Positions 1 to 9,262 of a stretch of 36,909 nt of DNA are shown here, piece after piece. Within the stretch, counting starts at the first letter, position 1, and the number at the start of each line of letters is the position of its first letter. This DNA comes from Phaeobacter sp. (lineage in GTDB: Bacteria > Pseudomonadota > Alphaproteobacteria > Rhodobacterales > Rhodobacteraceae): positions 1 through 36,909 of the forward strand of contig NZ_JAJDWC010000123.1 in NCBI RefSeq assembly GCF_022825805.1. The letters are read 5' to 3'. A model generated the notes under the pieces. It was given only the letters and a program-made list of their open reading frames with translations, made no database searches and was not told the origin of the DNA. Made by a program: the position numbers and the translations under genes.

Positions 1-138
1 CCCGCTTCGACGCGTGCGAACGCAGCAGCCCAAATCTCCAGTCGCCTACGGCTCGTTCCGATTTGGGCTGCTGCGGTACTAACTGAAGCGGACAATTGGC
101 ATGTTACCTACACCGGACAATTCAGAATGTTCTCGACA
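1..138. mobile_element. Putative insertion-sequence terminus
   Basis: Read on the minus strand from 138, the sequence begins TGTCGAGAAC and carries two copies of AATTGTCCG about 24 bp apart (plus-strand CGGACAATT near 89-97 and 113-121). A TG...CA border with short repeats close to the tip resembles IS21-family ends. No transposase is visible because the element would continue to the left of the window. The position, just downstream of ftsA where ftsZ is expected, fits an insertion or a contig break at a repeat. Family assignment is uncertain; another IS family is possible. Confidence 0.35.
21..75. repeat. Perfect 16-bp inverted repeat (hairpin)
   Basis: Bases 21-36 and 60-75 are exact reverse complements separated by a 23-base loop. 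The stem sits inside the putative IS end. It has no T run on either side, so it is not a typical terminator. It may be a structural element of the mobile element. Confidence 0.7.
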
Positions 139-170
139 CCGAGAAACCACTCATTTGATGCGGTTTTTTG

Positions 171-187
171 TTAACCATGATTAACCA
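171..187. promoter_or_regulatory. Tandem TTAACCA sites (CtrA-like)
   Basis: TTAACCA occurs twice, at 171-177 and 181-187, exactly 10 bp apart. The alphaproteobacterial response regulator CtrA recognises TTAA-N7-TTAA(C), with half-site TTAACCAT. Here the two TTAA cores are separated by 6 rather than 7 bases. The site lies between ftsA and the expected position of ftsZ, a gene that CtrA controls in Caulobacter. Assignment rests on motif similarity only. Confidence 0.3.
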
Positions 188-266
188 ATGCGCAACCTTA
201 TCGACTGCGGCTGCACGCCCGCTATGCGGCCACGCTGAACCCCTCGCTCACCCGTCAAAACATGTG

Positions 267-304
267 AAAAACTGCGCGCTGCGGCCCACGTTCCGTGGCC
301 GCAG
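267..304 (-). terminator. Terminator after ftsA
   Basis: On the minus strand, 21 bases after the ftsA stop codon, an 11-12 bp GC-rich stem (279-290 with 294-304, one bulged base, 3-base loop) is followed after a few bases by five T residues (267-271). It would end the ftsW-to-ftsA transcript and make ftsZ depend on its own promoter. Confidence 0.55.
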
Positions 305-324
305 ATATCCGCTCTAAAGCAGGC

Positions 325-1659
325 TCACCAATTGTCGCGGAACCATTTCACGGCCCGTTTCAGCGTGCCGCTGGCATTGCGATCAACCGGCATTTCAAAA
401 TCCCACCATTCATCCTGCGGATGGGCGGCAAACAGGCTGAGCCCAACCGCCGATGCAAATCCCGGACCCGTGGCCGATTGCGGCAGGCCGTGCACGCGAA
501 GGGGGCGACCCAAACGCACCTGATGGCCCAGAATACGGCTTGCGAGCCCATCCAGCCCCATGATCTGGCTGGACCCACCGGTCAGCACGATCTGCTGGCT
601 TGGCAGGCTGTCAAACCCGGCCGCATCCAGCCGCGCGCGCACCTCTTCGAGGATTTCTTCGACGCGTGGACGCATGATGCCAATCAGTTCCGCCCGGCTG
701 ACAGCGCGACGGTCATGTTCCCAATCGCCCGTGTCGGCGTGAATATCGATCATTTCACGGTCATCCGCCCCGGTGGCATGCACACCGCCGTGGAAGGTCT
801 TGATCCGCTCCGCATTGGCCATCGGCACCCCCAATCCCATGGAGATATCCGACGTCACATGATCGCCACCCATGCGCACCGCATCGGCATAGATCATATG
901 TTTTTTCATAAAGACGGAAATCGACGTAGCCCCACCGCCCATGTCAATGCAGGCTGCGCCCAGCTCTTGCTCGTCTTCCACCAGGGCCGCGAAACCAGCG
1001 GCATAGGCAGAGGACGCAATCCCAGCCAGCTCCAGATCGCAGCGCTGAATGCAACGCACCAGGTTTTGCACGGTAGAGCCATCAACAGTCAGCATATGCA
1101 TGTCCACCGCGAGCGTCTGGCCCATCTGGCCGCGCGGATCATTCAGACCCGAGCGATTGTCCAGCGCGAAGTTCACCGGCTGCGCGTGCAGCACCTCGCG
1201 CCCTGCGCCATATTCGGGCACTTCGCAGGCCGCAAGCACGCGGGCGATTTCATTCTCGCTGACCACCTGCCCCTCGAGATCGACCTGCGCATCCAGACCA
1301 TAAGAGCGCGGATTGGCCCCGGAAAAACAGGCAATCACGTGATCGACCCGCACTTCGGCCATTTTCTGCGCGGCCTGCACAGCGGTGCGAATGGCGCGTT
1401 CGGTTTCCTGCATGGCGGTGATTTCGCCAAATTGCACCCCGCGCGAACGGGTGGTGGCCGCGCCGATCACCCGAAAGCCCGATTGCCCCGCCAGCGAGCC
1501 GATGGAATTGTCCTCGCTCAACCGGCCAGTGCCGTCAAAGCGCAGCACCAGACAGGCGATCTTGGAGCTGCCCACATCGAGAATGGCCACAACACCGCGC
1601 TGCATCGCCTGGCGGCGCATCTGCCGCATCGCACGTTGGGATTGATAGAGATCTGTCAT
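325..1659 (-). CDS. ftsA: Cell division protein FtsA
   Basis: FtsA is an actin-like ATPase that polymerises on the inner face of the membrane and tethers the FtsZ ring. The 444-residue product has the phosphate-1 loop (DVGSSK, about residues 28-33), a GGG phosphate-2 region (DMGGGATS), the adenosine motif LTGGSSQI near the C terminus, and a C-terminal amphipathic helix ending KRAVKWFRDNW that serves as the membrane anchor. I chose the ATG at 1659, which lies 16 bases after the ftsQ stop behind an AGG-rich site. An in-frame ATG at 1692 would overlap ftsQ and add 11 atypical residues. It is the last dcw gene in the window; a hairpin terminator follows and ftsZ is not present. Confidence 0.95.
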   Translation of the reverse strand: MTDLYQSQRAMRQMRRQAMQRGVVAILDVGSSKIACLVLRFDGTGRLSEDNSIGSLAGQSGFRVIGAATTRSRGVQFGEITAMQETERAIRTAVQAAQKMAEVRVDHVIACFSGANPRSYGLDAQVDLEGQVVSENEIARVLAACEVPEYGAGREVLHAQPVNFALDNRSGLNDPRGQMGQTLAVDMHMLTVDGSTVQNLVRCIQRCDLELAGIASSAYAAGFAALVEDEQELGAACIDMGGGATSISVFMKKHMIYADAVRMGGDHVTSDISMGLGVPMANAERIKTFHGGVHATGADDREMIDIHADTGDWEHDRRAVSRAELIGIMRPRVEEILEEVRARLDAAGFDSLPSQQIVLTGGSSQIMGLDGLASRILGHQVRLGRPLRVHGLPQSATGPGFASAVGLSLFAAHPQDEWWDFEMPVDRNASGTLKRAVKWFRDNW

Positions 1660-1675
1660 GACCCTGCCTGTCTTC

Positions 1676-2572
1676 TCATTGACCCACTGCATTCAACTGT
1701 CGGATGCGCCACCAATCCTGCACGGCGGCCTCCGTCATGCGCACCGTTGGGCGCGTCGCCAGCCGCATATCCACTGCGGCCACATCCCGTTCCAGCAAAT
1801 CGCGCACCTCGCTGACTGCGATCACCCGCTCCAGCGCAGGCACCGGATTGTCCGCAGGCAGCATCACCCGCTGGTCGCGATCCAGGATCAGATCCCAGCG
1901 CCGCTCGCCAACACGCACCAATCCGCGCACCCGTGACGCGATTGGCCCGGCCACCGCAAACAGCTGCAACGCTTCTTCGATGGCTTCATCCGCTCCGGCC
2001 CCGGCCACCAGAGGCAGATCAGGGTGCAGATTGCGCGCGCCCAGCTCCGCCACATAGACGCCAGTGTCATCCAGCAGCGCCAGCCCCTCACGGCTGCGCC
2101 ACACCACTGCAGGCGTGCGTTCGACCACGGTGATCTGCAAAATACCGCCCGGACGGATGCGCACATCAGCGCTTTCCACCGGATCGAGCCCGGTGATTTC
2201 ATCGCGAATCTGGGTCAGCTCAAGATCGAAGGAGCTGATCGGGAAATCGATTGGAACCACTTCGCGGATATCTTCGGACACACTGCTGCCCGCCCCGTCA
2301 ATCGCCATCAGATTGACCATGAATTCCGGGCGTTCCTCGATGGCGGCGCGAATGTCACGCACCATCGTCTCCAGCTGATCGCGACGCCCGTCATCGGCCA
2401 TGAACACCGCACCGGCCACGAACACCAGACAGAAGGGAATGCCAAACCGCACGCCAAACCGAATCCCCGGCGTCAGCATCCAGCGCTGCACCCGGTAGCG
2501 CAGCCGCGAGGGCGCGGGATCCGGGCGGCTGCCAGCGGATCGCGGATTGAGGCGCTCGATTAACGCCCGCAT
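1676..2572 (-). CDS. ftsQ: Cell division protein FtsQ
   Basis: FtsQ is the bitopic divisome scaffold that links early cytoplasmic and late periplasmic division proteins. The 298-residue protein has a basic cytoplasmic N terminus, one transmembrane segment at about residues 41-59, a POTRA domain at roughly 85-150 and a C-terminal beta domain containing VVERTPAVVWR and the DDTG turn typical of FtsQ. The ATG at 2572 overlaps the 3' end of ddl by 13 bases, indicating translational coupling. ftsA follows 16 bases after its stop. Confidence 0.93.
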   Translation of the reverse strand: MRALIERLNPRSAGSRPDPAPSRLRYRVQRWMLTPGIRFGVRFGIPFCLVFVAGAVFMADDGRRDQLETMVRDIRAAIEERPEFMVNLMAIDGAGSSVSEDIREVVPIDFPISSFDLELTQIRDEITGLDPVESADVRIRPGGILQITVVERTPAVVWRSREGLALLDDTGVYVAELGARNLHPDLPLVAGAGADEAIEEALQLFAVAGPIASRVRGLVRVGERRWDLILDRDQRVMLPADNPVPALERVIAVSEVRDLLERDVAAVDMRLATRPTVRMTEAAVQDWWRIRQLNAVGQ

Positions 2573-3480
2573 GATGCATCCTCAACGATCCAGTGGCACA
2601 ATTCGCCAAAGCTCATACCGCAATGGGCCGCCTGTTCCGGCACCAGCGAGGTCGGCGTCATACCGGGCTGCGTGTTGGTTTCCAGCAGAATCAGACCGTC
2701 AACGCCGCGGCTTTCGTCCCAGCGGAAATCGGTCCGGCTCACACCGCGGCAGCCCAGGGCATCATGGGCGCGCACCGCATACTCCATACACAGATCAAAG
2801 ATCTCTTGCGGCAGATCCGCGGGCAGCACATGGCGCGAGCCGCCCAGTTTGTACTTGGCGTCAAAATCATACCAGCCGTCAGTCAGGATGTCGGTCACCG
2901 TCAACGGGCGATCGCCGATCACCGTGGTGGTCAACTCACGACCGGGCGCATAGGTCTCCACCATCACCTGATCCGGCATATCCGCCGCCAGCTGCGGCGG
3001 CCCGTTGGCGGCCTCCTGCACGATGTAGATGCCGACACTGGAGCCTTCGTTGTTGGGTTTCACCACATAGGGCGGCGTCATCACATGGGCTGCACTCACG
3101 GCATCCTTGGCAAACAAGCCGCTCTCCACCACTGGCAGACCTGCAGCCTGAAACGCCTCTTTCGAGCGTTGTTTGTCCATCGCCAGCGCCGAGGCCAGCA
3201 CACCGGAATGCGTGTAGGGAATGTTCAGCCATTCAAGCACGCCCTGCACGCAGCCATCTTCGCCCCAGCGGCCATGCAATGCGTTGAACACAACATCGGG
3301 GCGCGACGCCGACAGCACCTCGGCAAGATCCGGACCCGCGTCCAGCTCTGTGACCTGATACCCCTCATCCCGCAGTGCGGCAGCGCATTCGCGCCCTGTG
3401 GACAGCGACACCTCTCGTTCCGCCGAGGGGCCGCCCATCAATACCGTCACCTTCGGGAGTGTCCTGCTCGACTTACTCAC
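2560..3480 (-). CDS. ddl: D-alanine--D-alanine ligase
   Basis: Ddl joins two D-alanines with ATP to make the dipeptide that MurF adds to the peptidoglycan precursor. The product is an ATP-grasp enzyme of 306 residues. It shows the N-terminal GGPSAEREVSLSTG signature and the C-terminal ETNTQPGMTPTSLVPEQ motif (from about residue 267), which holds metal and substrate ligands. I start it at a GTG at 3480 (VSKSSRTLPK), with GAGG eight bases upstream. The longer reading to 3564 adds 28 residues unlike the family. It overlaps ftsQ by 13 bases and is separated from murB by 281 bases. Confidence 0.93.
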   Translation of the reverse strand: MSKSSRTLPKVTVLMGGPSAEREVSLSTGRECAAALRDEGYQVTELDAGPDLAEVLSASRPDVVFNALHGRWGEDGCVQGVLEWLNIPYTHSGVLASALAMDKQRSKEAFQAAGLPVVESGLFAKDAVSAAHVMTPPYVVKPNNEGSSVGIYIVQEAANGPPQLAADMPDQVMVETYAPGRELTTTVIGDRPLTVTDILTDGWYDFDAKYKLGGSRHVLPADLPQEIFDLCMEYAVRAHDALGCRGVSRTDFRWDESRGVDGLILLETNTQPGMTPTSLVPEQAAHCGMSFGELCHWIVEDASCGR

Positions 3481-3761
3481 GACAAGCGCCTCAAATTTCC
3501 GGGGCTTTGCGCCCCTTGTTGTTGTGGCCTGAAAGGGCCCGTGTTGCGCAGGATTGCCCTGCAATACTCGCGCGGGATGCGCCTGTTTGCTGCGATCCGA
3601 ACCTTTGGTGCCTCACACCATATTAACGACAATTTCGTTACCGGCCCGTTAACACTGGCTTTACCAAGATCGCTCTCTTCCGCCGCGCATTGCCAGGGAT
3701 CGTCCTCTGGAAACCCGTCGTCTCGCAAGGGGAAAGCCTTGGAAAACAGGTCATTTTGCAC
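3481..3761 (-). promoter_or_regulatory. murB-ddl intergenic region, possible promoter
   Basis: This 281-base gap contains TTAAC at 3623-3627, TTACC at 3638-3642 and TTAAC at 3649-3653. These AT-rich words stand out from the GC-rich surroundings and resemble CtrA half-sites, although the spacing is not canonical. A separate promoter for ddl-ftsQ-ftsA is plausible, since Caulobacter has a CtrA-controlled ftsQA promoter. I could not assign a clear -35/-10 pair. Confidence 0.25.
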
Positions 3762-4685
3762 TTATTCGGAGAGCGGATCTCCCACCCGCATAATTTCCCA
3801 CTCTAGCGTTATGCCGGAATTGGCGTAAACCTCTTTTCGCACATCTTCGCCCAATCCTTCGAGATCTGCGGCAGTTGCGCCACCCGCGTTAATCATAAAG
3901 TTGGAGTGTTTCTCGCTCATCTGTGCACCGCCACGCCGCGCACCGCGCATCCCGGCGTTGTCGATCACTTTCCAGGCCTTCAGATCATGCACATCATCGG
4001 CCAGCCCGGTCGAAGAAAACCCCGCAGGATTGCGGAAGGTCGACCCGGCAGAGCGCTCTTTGGTGGGCTGAGTCGCGTCCCGTTTGGCCAGTTGATCCTC
4101 CATCCGGGCATGCAGCGCTGCAGGCTCTGCCAGGGGTCCGCGCAATGTCGCAGAGACCAGCACCGCACCCTCGGGCAGATCGCTCTGACGATAGGCGAAA
4201 TTCAGCGCCTCTGGTCCCAGCTCGACCACCTCGCCCGAGCGCAGCACCACGGCGGCCGACTGGAACACATCCGCCATATAGCTGCCATAGCAGCCGGCAT
4301 TCATCCGCACCGCGCCACCAATGGATCCCGGTATCGTGCGCAAGAACGTCAGGTCGACGCCGGCATCCGCCGCCTTGCGCGCCACATGGGCATCCAGGGC
4401 TGCAGCCCCCGCTGTGACGGTATCGCCATCGACCTCAATCGTATTGAACCCGCGCCCCAGCCGGATCACAACGGCCCGCAGCCCGCCATCGCGCACAATC
4501 AGGTTGGAGCCGACCCCCATGGGAAAGACCTGCGTGTCGCCACCGCACTGCCGCAGGAAATGCTGCAAGTCCTCCAGATCCGCAGGCTGGAACAGATAAT
4601 CCGCAGGCCCACCGACCCGCAGCCAGGTCAAATCGGCCAGCGTCCGGTTGGGGGTCAGCTTGCCGCGCAGCCCGTCGATGTCCAT
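3762..4685 (-). CDS. murB: UDP-N-acetylenolpyruvoylglucosamine reductase
   Basis: MurB is the FAD enzyme that reduces UDP-GlcNAc-enolpyruvate to UDP-MurNAc with NADPH, the second committed cytoplasmic step of peptidoglycan synthesis. The 307-residue protein has the FAD-binding PCMH fold with [12 protein letters not shown] near the N terminus, [15 protein letters not shown] in the middle, the [10 protein letters not shown] loop carrying the catalytic serine, and a C-terminal LEWEI glutamate. I chose the ATG at 4685 ([10 protein letters not shown]) because the open frame up to 4925 adds 80 non-homologous residues and runs across the neighbouring DUF2484 gene. A 140-base gap separates it from DUF2484. 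Confidence 0.95.
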   Translation of the reverse strand: MDIDGLRGKLTPNRTLADLTWLRVGGPADYLFQPADLEDLQHFLRQCGGDTQVFPMGVGSNLIVRDGGLRAVVIRLGRGFNTIEVDGDTVTAGAAALDAHVARKAADAGVDLTFLRTIPGSIGGAVRMNAGCYGSYMADVFQSAAVVLRSGEVVELGPEALNFAYRQSDLPEGAVLVSATLRGPLAEPAALHARMEDQLAKRDATQPTKERSAGSTFRNPAGFSSTGLADDVHDLKAWKVIDNAGMRGARRGGAQMSEKHSNFMINAGGATAADLEGLGEDVRKEVYANSGITLEWEIMRVGDPLSE

Positions 4686-4825
4686 AGATCTCGTCCCGTC
4701 TTGTCGTCCGTCAAAATCACCACTGCGGACGCGGCTGCGTCCGGTTGCGTGCTCAGCCTCTACTCTGGAATCAGCACCGCCGACAATGGCTTCACCACCG
4801 CTCTGGCGCGCAATCCTGCCCTGTC

Positions 4826-5077
4826 TCAGCCGCCGTTCAACTGCCGCCGCACCCAGCGGCCCAGGTAAATCACCGGCCACCGCAGCATCGACATGCCCGC
4901 AAACAGCACACCCAGCCCCCACCAAGGGCCGTTTTCATAGGTCACAAAACCCAGCAACGGGATGCCCAGAGCGATCAGCACATAGGCGCGGGTCCAGTGG
5001 TTGTCGCGACTTGGGATCATCGCCAGCACGTTGGCCGCGACGGCCCAGATACAGGCCAGAAAGAGTGAGAGTGTCAT
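4826..5077 (-). CDS. DUF2484 family membrane protein, second copy
   Basis: An 83-residue protein with two or three hydrophobic segments (about residues 3-20, 31-45, 50-65) and a basic C terminus (RWVRRQL). It matches the DUF2484 family found in Rhodobacterales next to murB and murC; its function is unknown. It shares the pattern W-x(5)-NVLAMIP-x-R, a mid-protein proline, and W-x-G-x(5)-SM-x-R-x-P with the adjacent gene, so the two are tandem paralogues. Its ATG overlaps the previous stop in an ATGA arrangement. Position suggests a membrane role linked to wall synthesis, but this is inference. Confidence 0.75.
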   Translation of the reverse strand: MTLSLFLACIWAVAANVLAMIPSRDNHWTRAYVLIALGIPLLGFVTYENGPWWGLGVLFAGMSMLRWPVIYLGRWVRRQLNGG

Positions 5078-5328
5078 TTACCAGACTCCCCCAGCATCGC
5101 CATGCGCATCCGCCCCAAACCATGGCGCAGGGGGCGACGAAACATCGACACCACCGCAAACACGCCAAAGCCCGCGACCCAGCCGCCGTGGTCTTGCGCC
5201 AGCAGCACAATCAGCAAGGGCGCTGTCAAAAGCAGCATCACGCCCGGCCAGATCTGCCAGCGCAGCGGCAGAGCCGCCACCACACAGCCTAGTAGCACCC
5301 ACAGCGATGCGGCCACCACGCTCAGCAT
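5074..5328 (-). CDS. DUF2484 family membrane protein, first copy
   Basis: An 84-residue protein with an N-terminal hydrophobic helix (MLSVVAASLWVLLGCVVAAL), a second (GVMLLLTAPLLIVLLA) and a third (WVAGFGVFAVVSMF), followed by a basic tail (RRPLRHGLGRMRMAML). It is homologous to its downstream neighbour and belongs to the same DUF2484 family. It lies 58 bases downstream of murC and overlaps the next DUF2484 gene by four bases, so the pair is almost certainly co-translated. No catalytic residues are evident. The two could form a heteromeric membrane complex. Confidence 0.75.
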   Translation of the reverse strand: MLSVVAASLWVLLGCVVAALPLRWQIWPGVMLLLTAPLLIVLLAQDHGGWVAGFGVFAVVSMFRRPLRHGLGRMRMAMLGESGK

Positions 5329-5386
5329 GGGACCTGCCCGGCGCGCAGGACCGCGCGGTCGATGAGGGGATGCCAGACCATCACAA

Positions 5387-6784
5387 TCAGCCCTTCAGCC
5401 GTTCAGGCAGGGCGTTGGCCCAGGTGGAAATCGTCCCCGCACCCAGGCAGACAACCATGTCACCAGGGCGGGCCTGTTCGCGCACCAGACGCTCCAGATC
5501 CGCTTCATCCAGCAGCGCGCGGGCGTGGCGGTGGCCGTGGCGGATCAGCCCGGCCACCAGATCATCGCGGCTGGCGCCTTCGATCGGCGCTTCGCCCGCG
5601 GCAAACACATCGGCAATGGCGACCACGTCTGCCTCGTTGAAACAGCCGCAGAAATCATCAAACAGGCTGGACAGGCGCGAATAGCGATGCGGCTGGTGCA
5701 CCGCGATCACCCGCCCGTCGCAGGCCTGCCGGGCAGCTTTCAGCACCGCCGCAATCTCTACAGGGTGATGGCCATAATCATCGATGATGGTGACGCCACC
5801 GATCTCGCCCACCTTGGTGAACCGCCGGTTCACCCCGCCAAAGGCCGCCAGTGCATCACGAATTTCCGAGCTGCGCATGCCGAGATGGCAGGCCACCGCC
5901 ACAGCCGAAAGCGCGTTGGAGACGTTGTGATCGCCGGGCATCGGCAGGCTGCAGCCCTCGATGACGCGATCCTCGGCCTGCAGGTGGATGTCAAAATGCG
6001 CCACACCTGCCTTGTAGGTCAGGTTGACCGCGCGCACATCGGCCTGGGCGTTGAACCCATAGGTGACCACGCGCCGATCCGTGATCCGCCCCACCAACGC
6101 CTGCACCTCTGGGTGATCGGTGCAGCACACCGCCAGGCCATAGAACGGGATGTTGGAGACGAAATCGTAAAACCCATCGCGCAGCGTGTCAAAATCACCC
6201 CAATGCTCCATATGCTCGGGGTCGATATTGGTGACCACCGCAATGGTCGCAGGCAGGCGATTAAAGGTGCCGTCGCTTTCGTCGGCCTCCACCACCATCC
6301 ATTCGCCCTGCCCCATCCGCGCGTTGGAGCCATAGGCGTGAATGATGCCACCGTTGACAATGGTGGGGTCGAAATGCCCGGCCACCATCAGCTCCGCCAT
6401 CATGGTGGTGGTGGTGGTCTTGCCGTGGGTACCTGCGATGGCAATGTTGGATTTCAGCCGCATCAGCTCGGCCAGCATCTCGGCCCGGCGCACCACGGGC
6501 AGACCCCGGTTGCGCGCCTCATCCAGTTCGGGATTGCCCGGTTTGATCGCCGAAGAGATCACCACAACCGCCGCATCCTCCAGGTTCTCTGCGCGCTGGC
6601 CGACAAAGATCTGCGCTCCCAGCTTCTCCAGCCGGGTGGTGATCTTCGAGGCCTTCAGATCAGAGCCCTGCACCACATACCCCAGATTGAGCAGAACTTC
6701 GGCGATGCCCGACATGCCAATACCACCGATGCCAACAAAATGGATCGGGCCGACATCACCGGGGAGTTTGGTTGCTGGGGTCAT
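5387..6784 (-). CDS. murC: UDP-N-acetylmuramate--L-alanine ligase
   Basis: MurC adds L-alanine to UDP-MurNAc using ATP, the first amino-acid addition to the precursor. The 465-residue protein has the N-terminal UDP-binding loop [15 protein letters not shown] (about 15-29), the ATP P-loop [10 protein letters not shown] at 118-127, the central-domain [12 protein letters not shown] motif, and the Mur-ligase C-domain motif [10 protein letters not shown]. Its ATG overlaps the murG stop as ATGA (6781-6784). It is followed by the two DUF2484 genes. Confidence 0.96.
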   Translation of the reverse strand: MTPATKLPGDVGPIHFVGIGGIGMSGIAEVLLNLGYVVQGSDLKASKITTRLEKLGAQIFVGQRAENLEDAAVVVISSAIKPGNPELDEARNRGLPVVRRAEMLAELMRLKSNIAIAGTHGKTTTTTMMAELMVAGHFDPTIVNGGIIHAYGSNARMGQGEWMVVEADESDGTFNRLPATIAVVTNIDPEHMEHWGDFDTLRDGFYDFVSNIPFYGLAVCCTDHPEVQALVGRITDRRVVTYGFNAQADVRAVNLTYKAGVAHFDIHLQAEDRVIEGCSLPMPGDHNVSNALSAVAVACHLGMRSSEIRDALAAFGGVNRRFTKVGEIGGVTIIDDYGHHPVEIAAVLKAARQACDGRVIAVHQPHRYSRLSSLFDDFCGCFNEADVVAIADVFAAGEAPIEGASRDDLVAGLIRHGHRHARALLDEADLERLVREQARPGDMVVCLGAGTISTWANALPERLKG

Positions 6785-7878
6785 GGGTTTCCTTCCTCGG
6801 ACAGCTGCTCCACCAGCGCGACAAGCCGGTCGGTGGCATCGGGGATGCCCGTCGACAAGGCCGCTTGCGCCATCTGGCTGGCCGCATCCGGTGTGCTGAG
6901 AACCGTGGTGATTTGCTCTGCCAGCGCCGAAACGTCAAGAGCACTTTCCGGGATCAGGATCGCGGCACCCGCGTTCACCAGACCACGGGCATTGGCGGTT
7001 TGATGGTCGCTTGCGGCGGCCGCGAACGGAACCAGGATCGAGGGCCGGCCAATGACCGACAGATCCGCAATGCTGGACGCCCCGGAACGGGTGATCACCA
7101 ATTGCGCCTCGGACATGCGCGCAGGCACATCCTGGAAGAACGGCTGCACCTCTGCAGCGATGCCATGCTCTGCATAAAACGCGCTGACGCGTTCCATGTC
7201 TTCGGCGCGGGCCTGATGCGAAATCCGCAGATGGCGGCGCAGATGCTCCGGCAAGGCGGCCACTGCGCCCGGCACCACATCCGACAGGATGCGCGCGCCC
7301 TGGCTGCCCCCCATCACGAGGATCGACATCGGGTAATCCCCCGGCGGGATATACGCAGCACCAGCGCGATCTGCCACAGCGGCCCGCACCGGATTGCCCA
7401 CATGTTCATGGGGCACACCCTCCGGCAGCTCGGTCGGCCAGGTGCCACAGGCCACCCCCGCCACGCGCGGCGCAAACAGCTGGTTGACCCGGCCCAGAAC
7501 ACCGTTTTGTTCGTGGATCATCCGCGGCAGCTTCAGCAGGGTTGCCGCTCCAAGCGCCGGAATGGAGGGGTATCCGCCAAACCCGATCACCGCATCGGGC
7601 CGGTCACGCCGCATCTGCAGCGCCATGGAGATCACCCCTGCCCCAATCCGCGGGGCTACCATCGCCTTGGCCAAAAGCCCCCCACGGGCAAAGGTCGCTG
7701 ACGGCACCTGGGTGATTTCCGTGGTATGCGGGAAGCCGCCGGTGTAGCGCGCGCCGCGCGCATCGGTGGAGAGCTTCACCCGCCAGCCCCGCCTCAACAT
7801 CGCCTCGGCAAGGGCCTGAGCCGGGAACATATGCCCCCCGGTTCCGCCTGCCGCCATCAAGAGCAATTTCTGCGCCAT
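6781..7878 (-). CDS. murG: UDP-GlcNAc:lipid I N-acetylglucosaminyltransferase
   Basis: MurG converts lipid I to lipid II at the cytoplasmic membrane face. It is a GT-B glycosyltransferase of 365 residues with the glycine-rich loop GGTGGH at 11-16, the second glycine loop GGSQGA, and the donor-site region [23 protein letters not shown], which includes the conserved RxGA(S/G)-x(2)-E/D-type motif. Start ATG at 7878 gives the usual [15 protein letters not shown] beginning. It lies 73 bases after ftsW and overlaps murC by four bases. Confidence 0.96.
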   Translation of the reverse strand: MAQKLLLMAAGGTGGHMFPAQALAEAMLRRGWRVKLSTDARGARYTGGFPHTTEITQVPSATFARGGLLAKAMVAPRIGAGVISMALQMRRDRPDAVIGFGGYPSIPALGAATLLKLPRMIHEQNGVLGRVNQLFAPRVAGVACGTWPTELPEGVPHEHVGNPVRAAVADRAGAAYIPPGDYPMSILVMGGSQGARILSDVVPGAVAALPEHLRRHLRISHQARAEDMERVSAFYAEHGIAAEVQPFFQDVPARMSEAQLVITRSGASSIADLSVIGRPSILVPFAAAASDHQTANARGLVNAGAAILIPESALDVSALAEQITTVLSTPDAASQMAQAALSTGIPDATDRLVALVEQLSEEGNP

Positions 7879-7951
7879 TGTCCCTGCTTACTCTGTTCCA
7901 GCACCCTCAGGTGCCTTGATCCTTGGGCGCACCCGATGCACCGCCTTGCGC

Positions 7952-9130
7952 TCAGCTGCTGCGACGGCCGCCATAGCCGCGCAGGAAATCCGCAATCTCG
8001 CCCTGCGGGCGCGAGCGGGAAAACGCCAGCAGCATACCAACCGCGATACCGCCCGCAATGAGCGAGGAGCCCCCATAGCTGACAAAGGGCAATGTCATGC
8101 CTTTGGCAGGCAGGAGCCGCACAGCAACGCCCATGTTGATCATCGCCTGCACCCCAAAGATGCAGACCAGACCCGTACCTGCAAGGCGGATGAACGTGTC
8201 CCGCTCCCGCATCAGGCGGAACAGCGACCGCGCCACGACCGTTGCATAAAGCAGGATCAGGATCACCACGAGCACAAGACCGTATTCCTCGGCCGCGACT
8301 GCAATGATGAAATCCGTATGCGCATCTGGCAGCGACCATTTCACCTGGCCCTCACCAACGCCCACACCAAACAGACCGCCTTCGCGGATCGCATTGGTGG
8401 CATAGCCCATCTGCGTGGTCGGATCGATCTCGGGGTTCAAGAACCCATCAATGCGGCGCGCAAAATGTTCGGAGCTGGAATAGGCAACAACGCCCCCCAT
8501 CACCACCACAACTGCCATCGCAACCAGCAACAGCATCGGCGCACCGGCGACGAAATACATCACGCCCCAGCCAAACAGCACCAGACAGGCCTGGCCGAAA
8601 TCAGGCTGCATCACCAACATCATCACCACCACAAGGCACAGACCAAATGACATCAGCGTGCCGGGCGGACCATTGATCTGCTGACTGGCCGCAATCAACC
8701 AGGCGGCCACCACCACAAAACCGGGCTTCAGAAACTCCGATGGCTGGATCGAGGCAAAGCCCAGCGAATACCAGCGCACAGCGCCTTTGCCAAAATCGGT
8801 GCCAAAGACCGGCAGAAACGCCAAGGCCACAAAGGCGCAGACAAATCCGACAACCGCCAGACGCCGCACCAAGGTGGGTGACATCATTGATGTGATGATC
8901 ATCGCCGCCAGCGCCGTCAGCCCAAACACCGCCTGCCGCTGCACATAGTGGAAATTGCCAAACCCATTGCGTTCCGCCAATGGTACCGACGCCGCCAGCC
9001 CCAGCAACAGCCCGATGACAAACAACATCAGAATGCTGGACATCGTCCACTTGTCTAGCGTCCGCCACCATTTGGGGAGAATCGGCTCTCCCGTTTGCGC
9101 GGGGAGCGCGCCATAGACCATTTCAGTCAT
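7952..9130 (-). CDS. ftsW: Peptidoglycan glycosyltransferase FtsW
   Basis: FtsW is the SEDS-family septal glycosyltransferase that polymerises lipid II together with FtsI. The 392-residue polytopic protein shows about ten hydrophobic segments and the SEDS signatures: a GAVRWYSLGFASIQPSEFLK stretch, the catalytic-region DAHTDFIIAVAAEEYG, and LPFVSYGGSSL near the C terminus. An alternative in-frame ATG lies three codons downstream. It heads the ftsW-murG-murC segment and is divergent from the flavoprotein gene, with about 130 bases between them that must contain promoters. Confidence 0.95.
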   Translation of the reverse strand: MTEMVYGALPAQTGEPILPKWWRTLDKWTMSSILMLFVIGLLLGLAASVPLAERNGFGNFHYVQRQAVFGLTALAAMIITSMMSPTLVRRLAVVGFVCAFVALAFLPVFGTDFGKGAVRWYSLGFASIQPSEFLKPGFVVVAAWLIAASQQINGPPGTLMSFGLCLVVVMMLVMQPDFGQACLVLFGWGVMYFVAGAPMLLLVAMAVVVVMGGVVAYSSSEHFARRIDGFLNPEIDPTTQMGYATNAIREGGLFGVGVGEGQVKWSLPDAHTDFIIAVAAEEYGLVLVVILILLYATVVARSLFRLMRERDTFIRLAGTGLVCIFGVQAMINMGVAVRLLPAKGMTLPFVSYGGSSLIAGGIAVGMLLAFSRSRPQGEIADFLRGYGGRRSS

Positions 9131-9262
9131 GGATATACCGCCACTATCTGCCTCGTGAGACGCCCCGTTTTCGGGGTCGTTGGCAAAAGAGTAACCGGAA
9201 ACTTTACGTCAGACCAGCCTCTTCCTCTTGCCTTTGGCGGTAATCCGCGCCTATGGGCGGGC

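Noticed and set aside
3477..3761. 94-codon frame between murB and ddl starting at a GTG
   Set aside because: Starts right after the murB stop without a ribosome site, composition is not protein-like, and it overlaps the ddl start; region better read as regulatory.
4686..4925. N-terminal extension of MurB
   Set aside because: The 80 extra residues are not MurB-like and run antisense-free but out of frame through the DUF2484 gene; the ATG at 4685 gives the family start.
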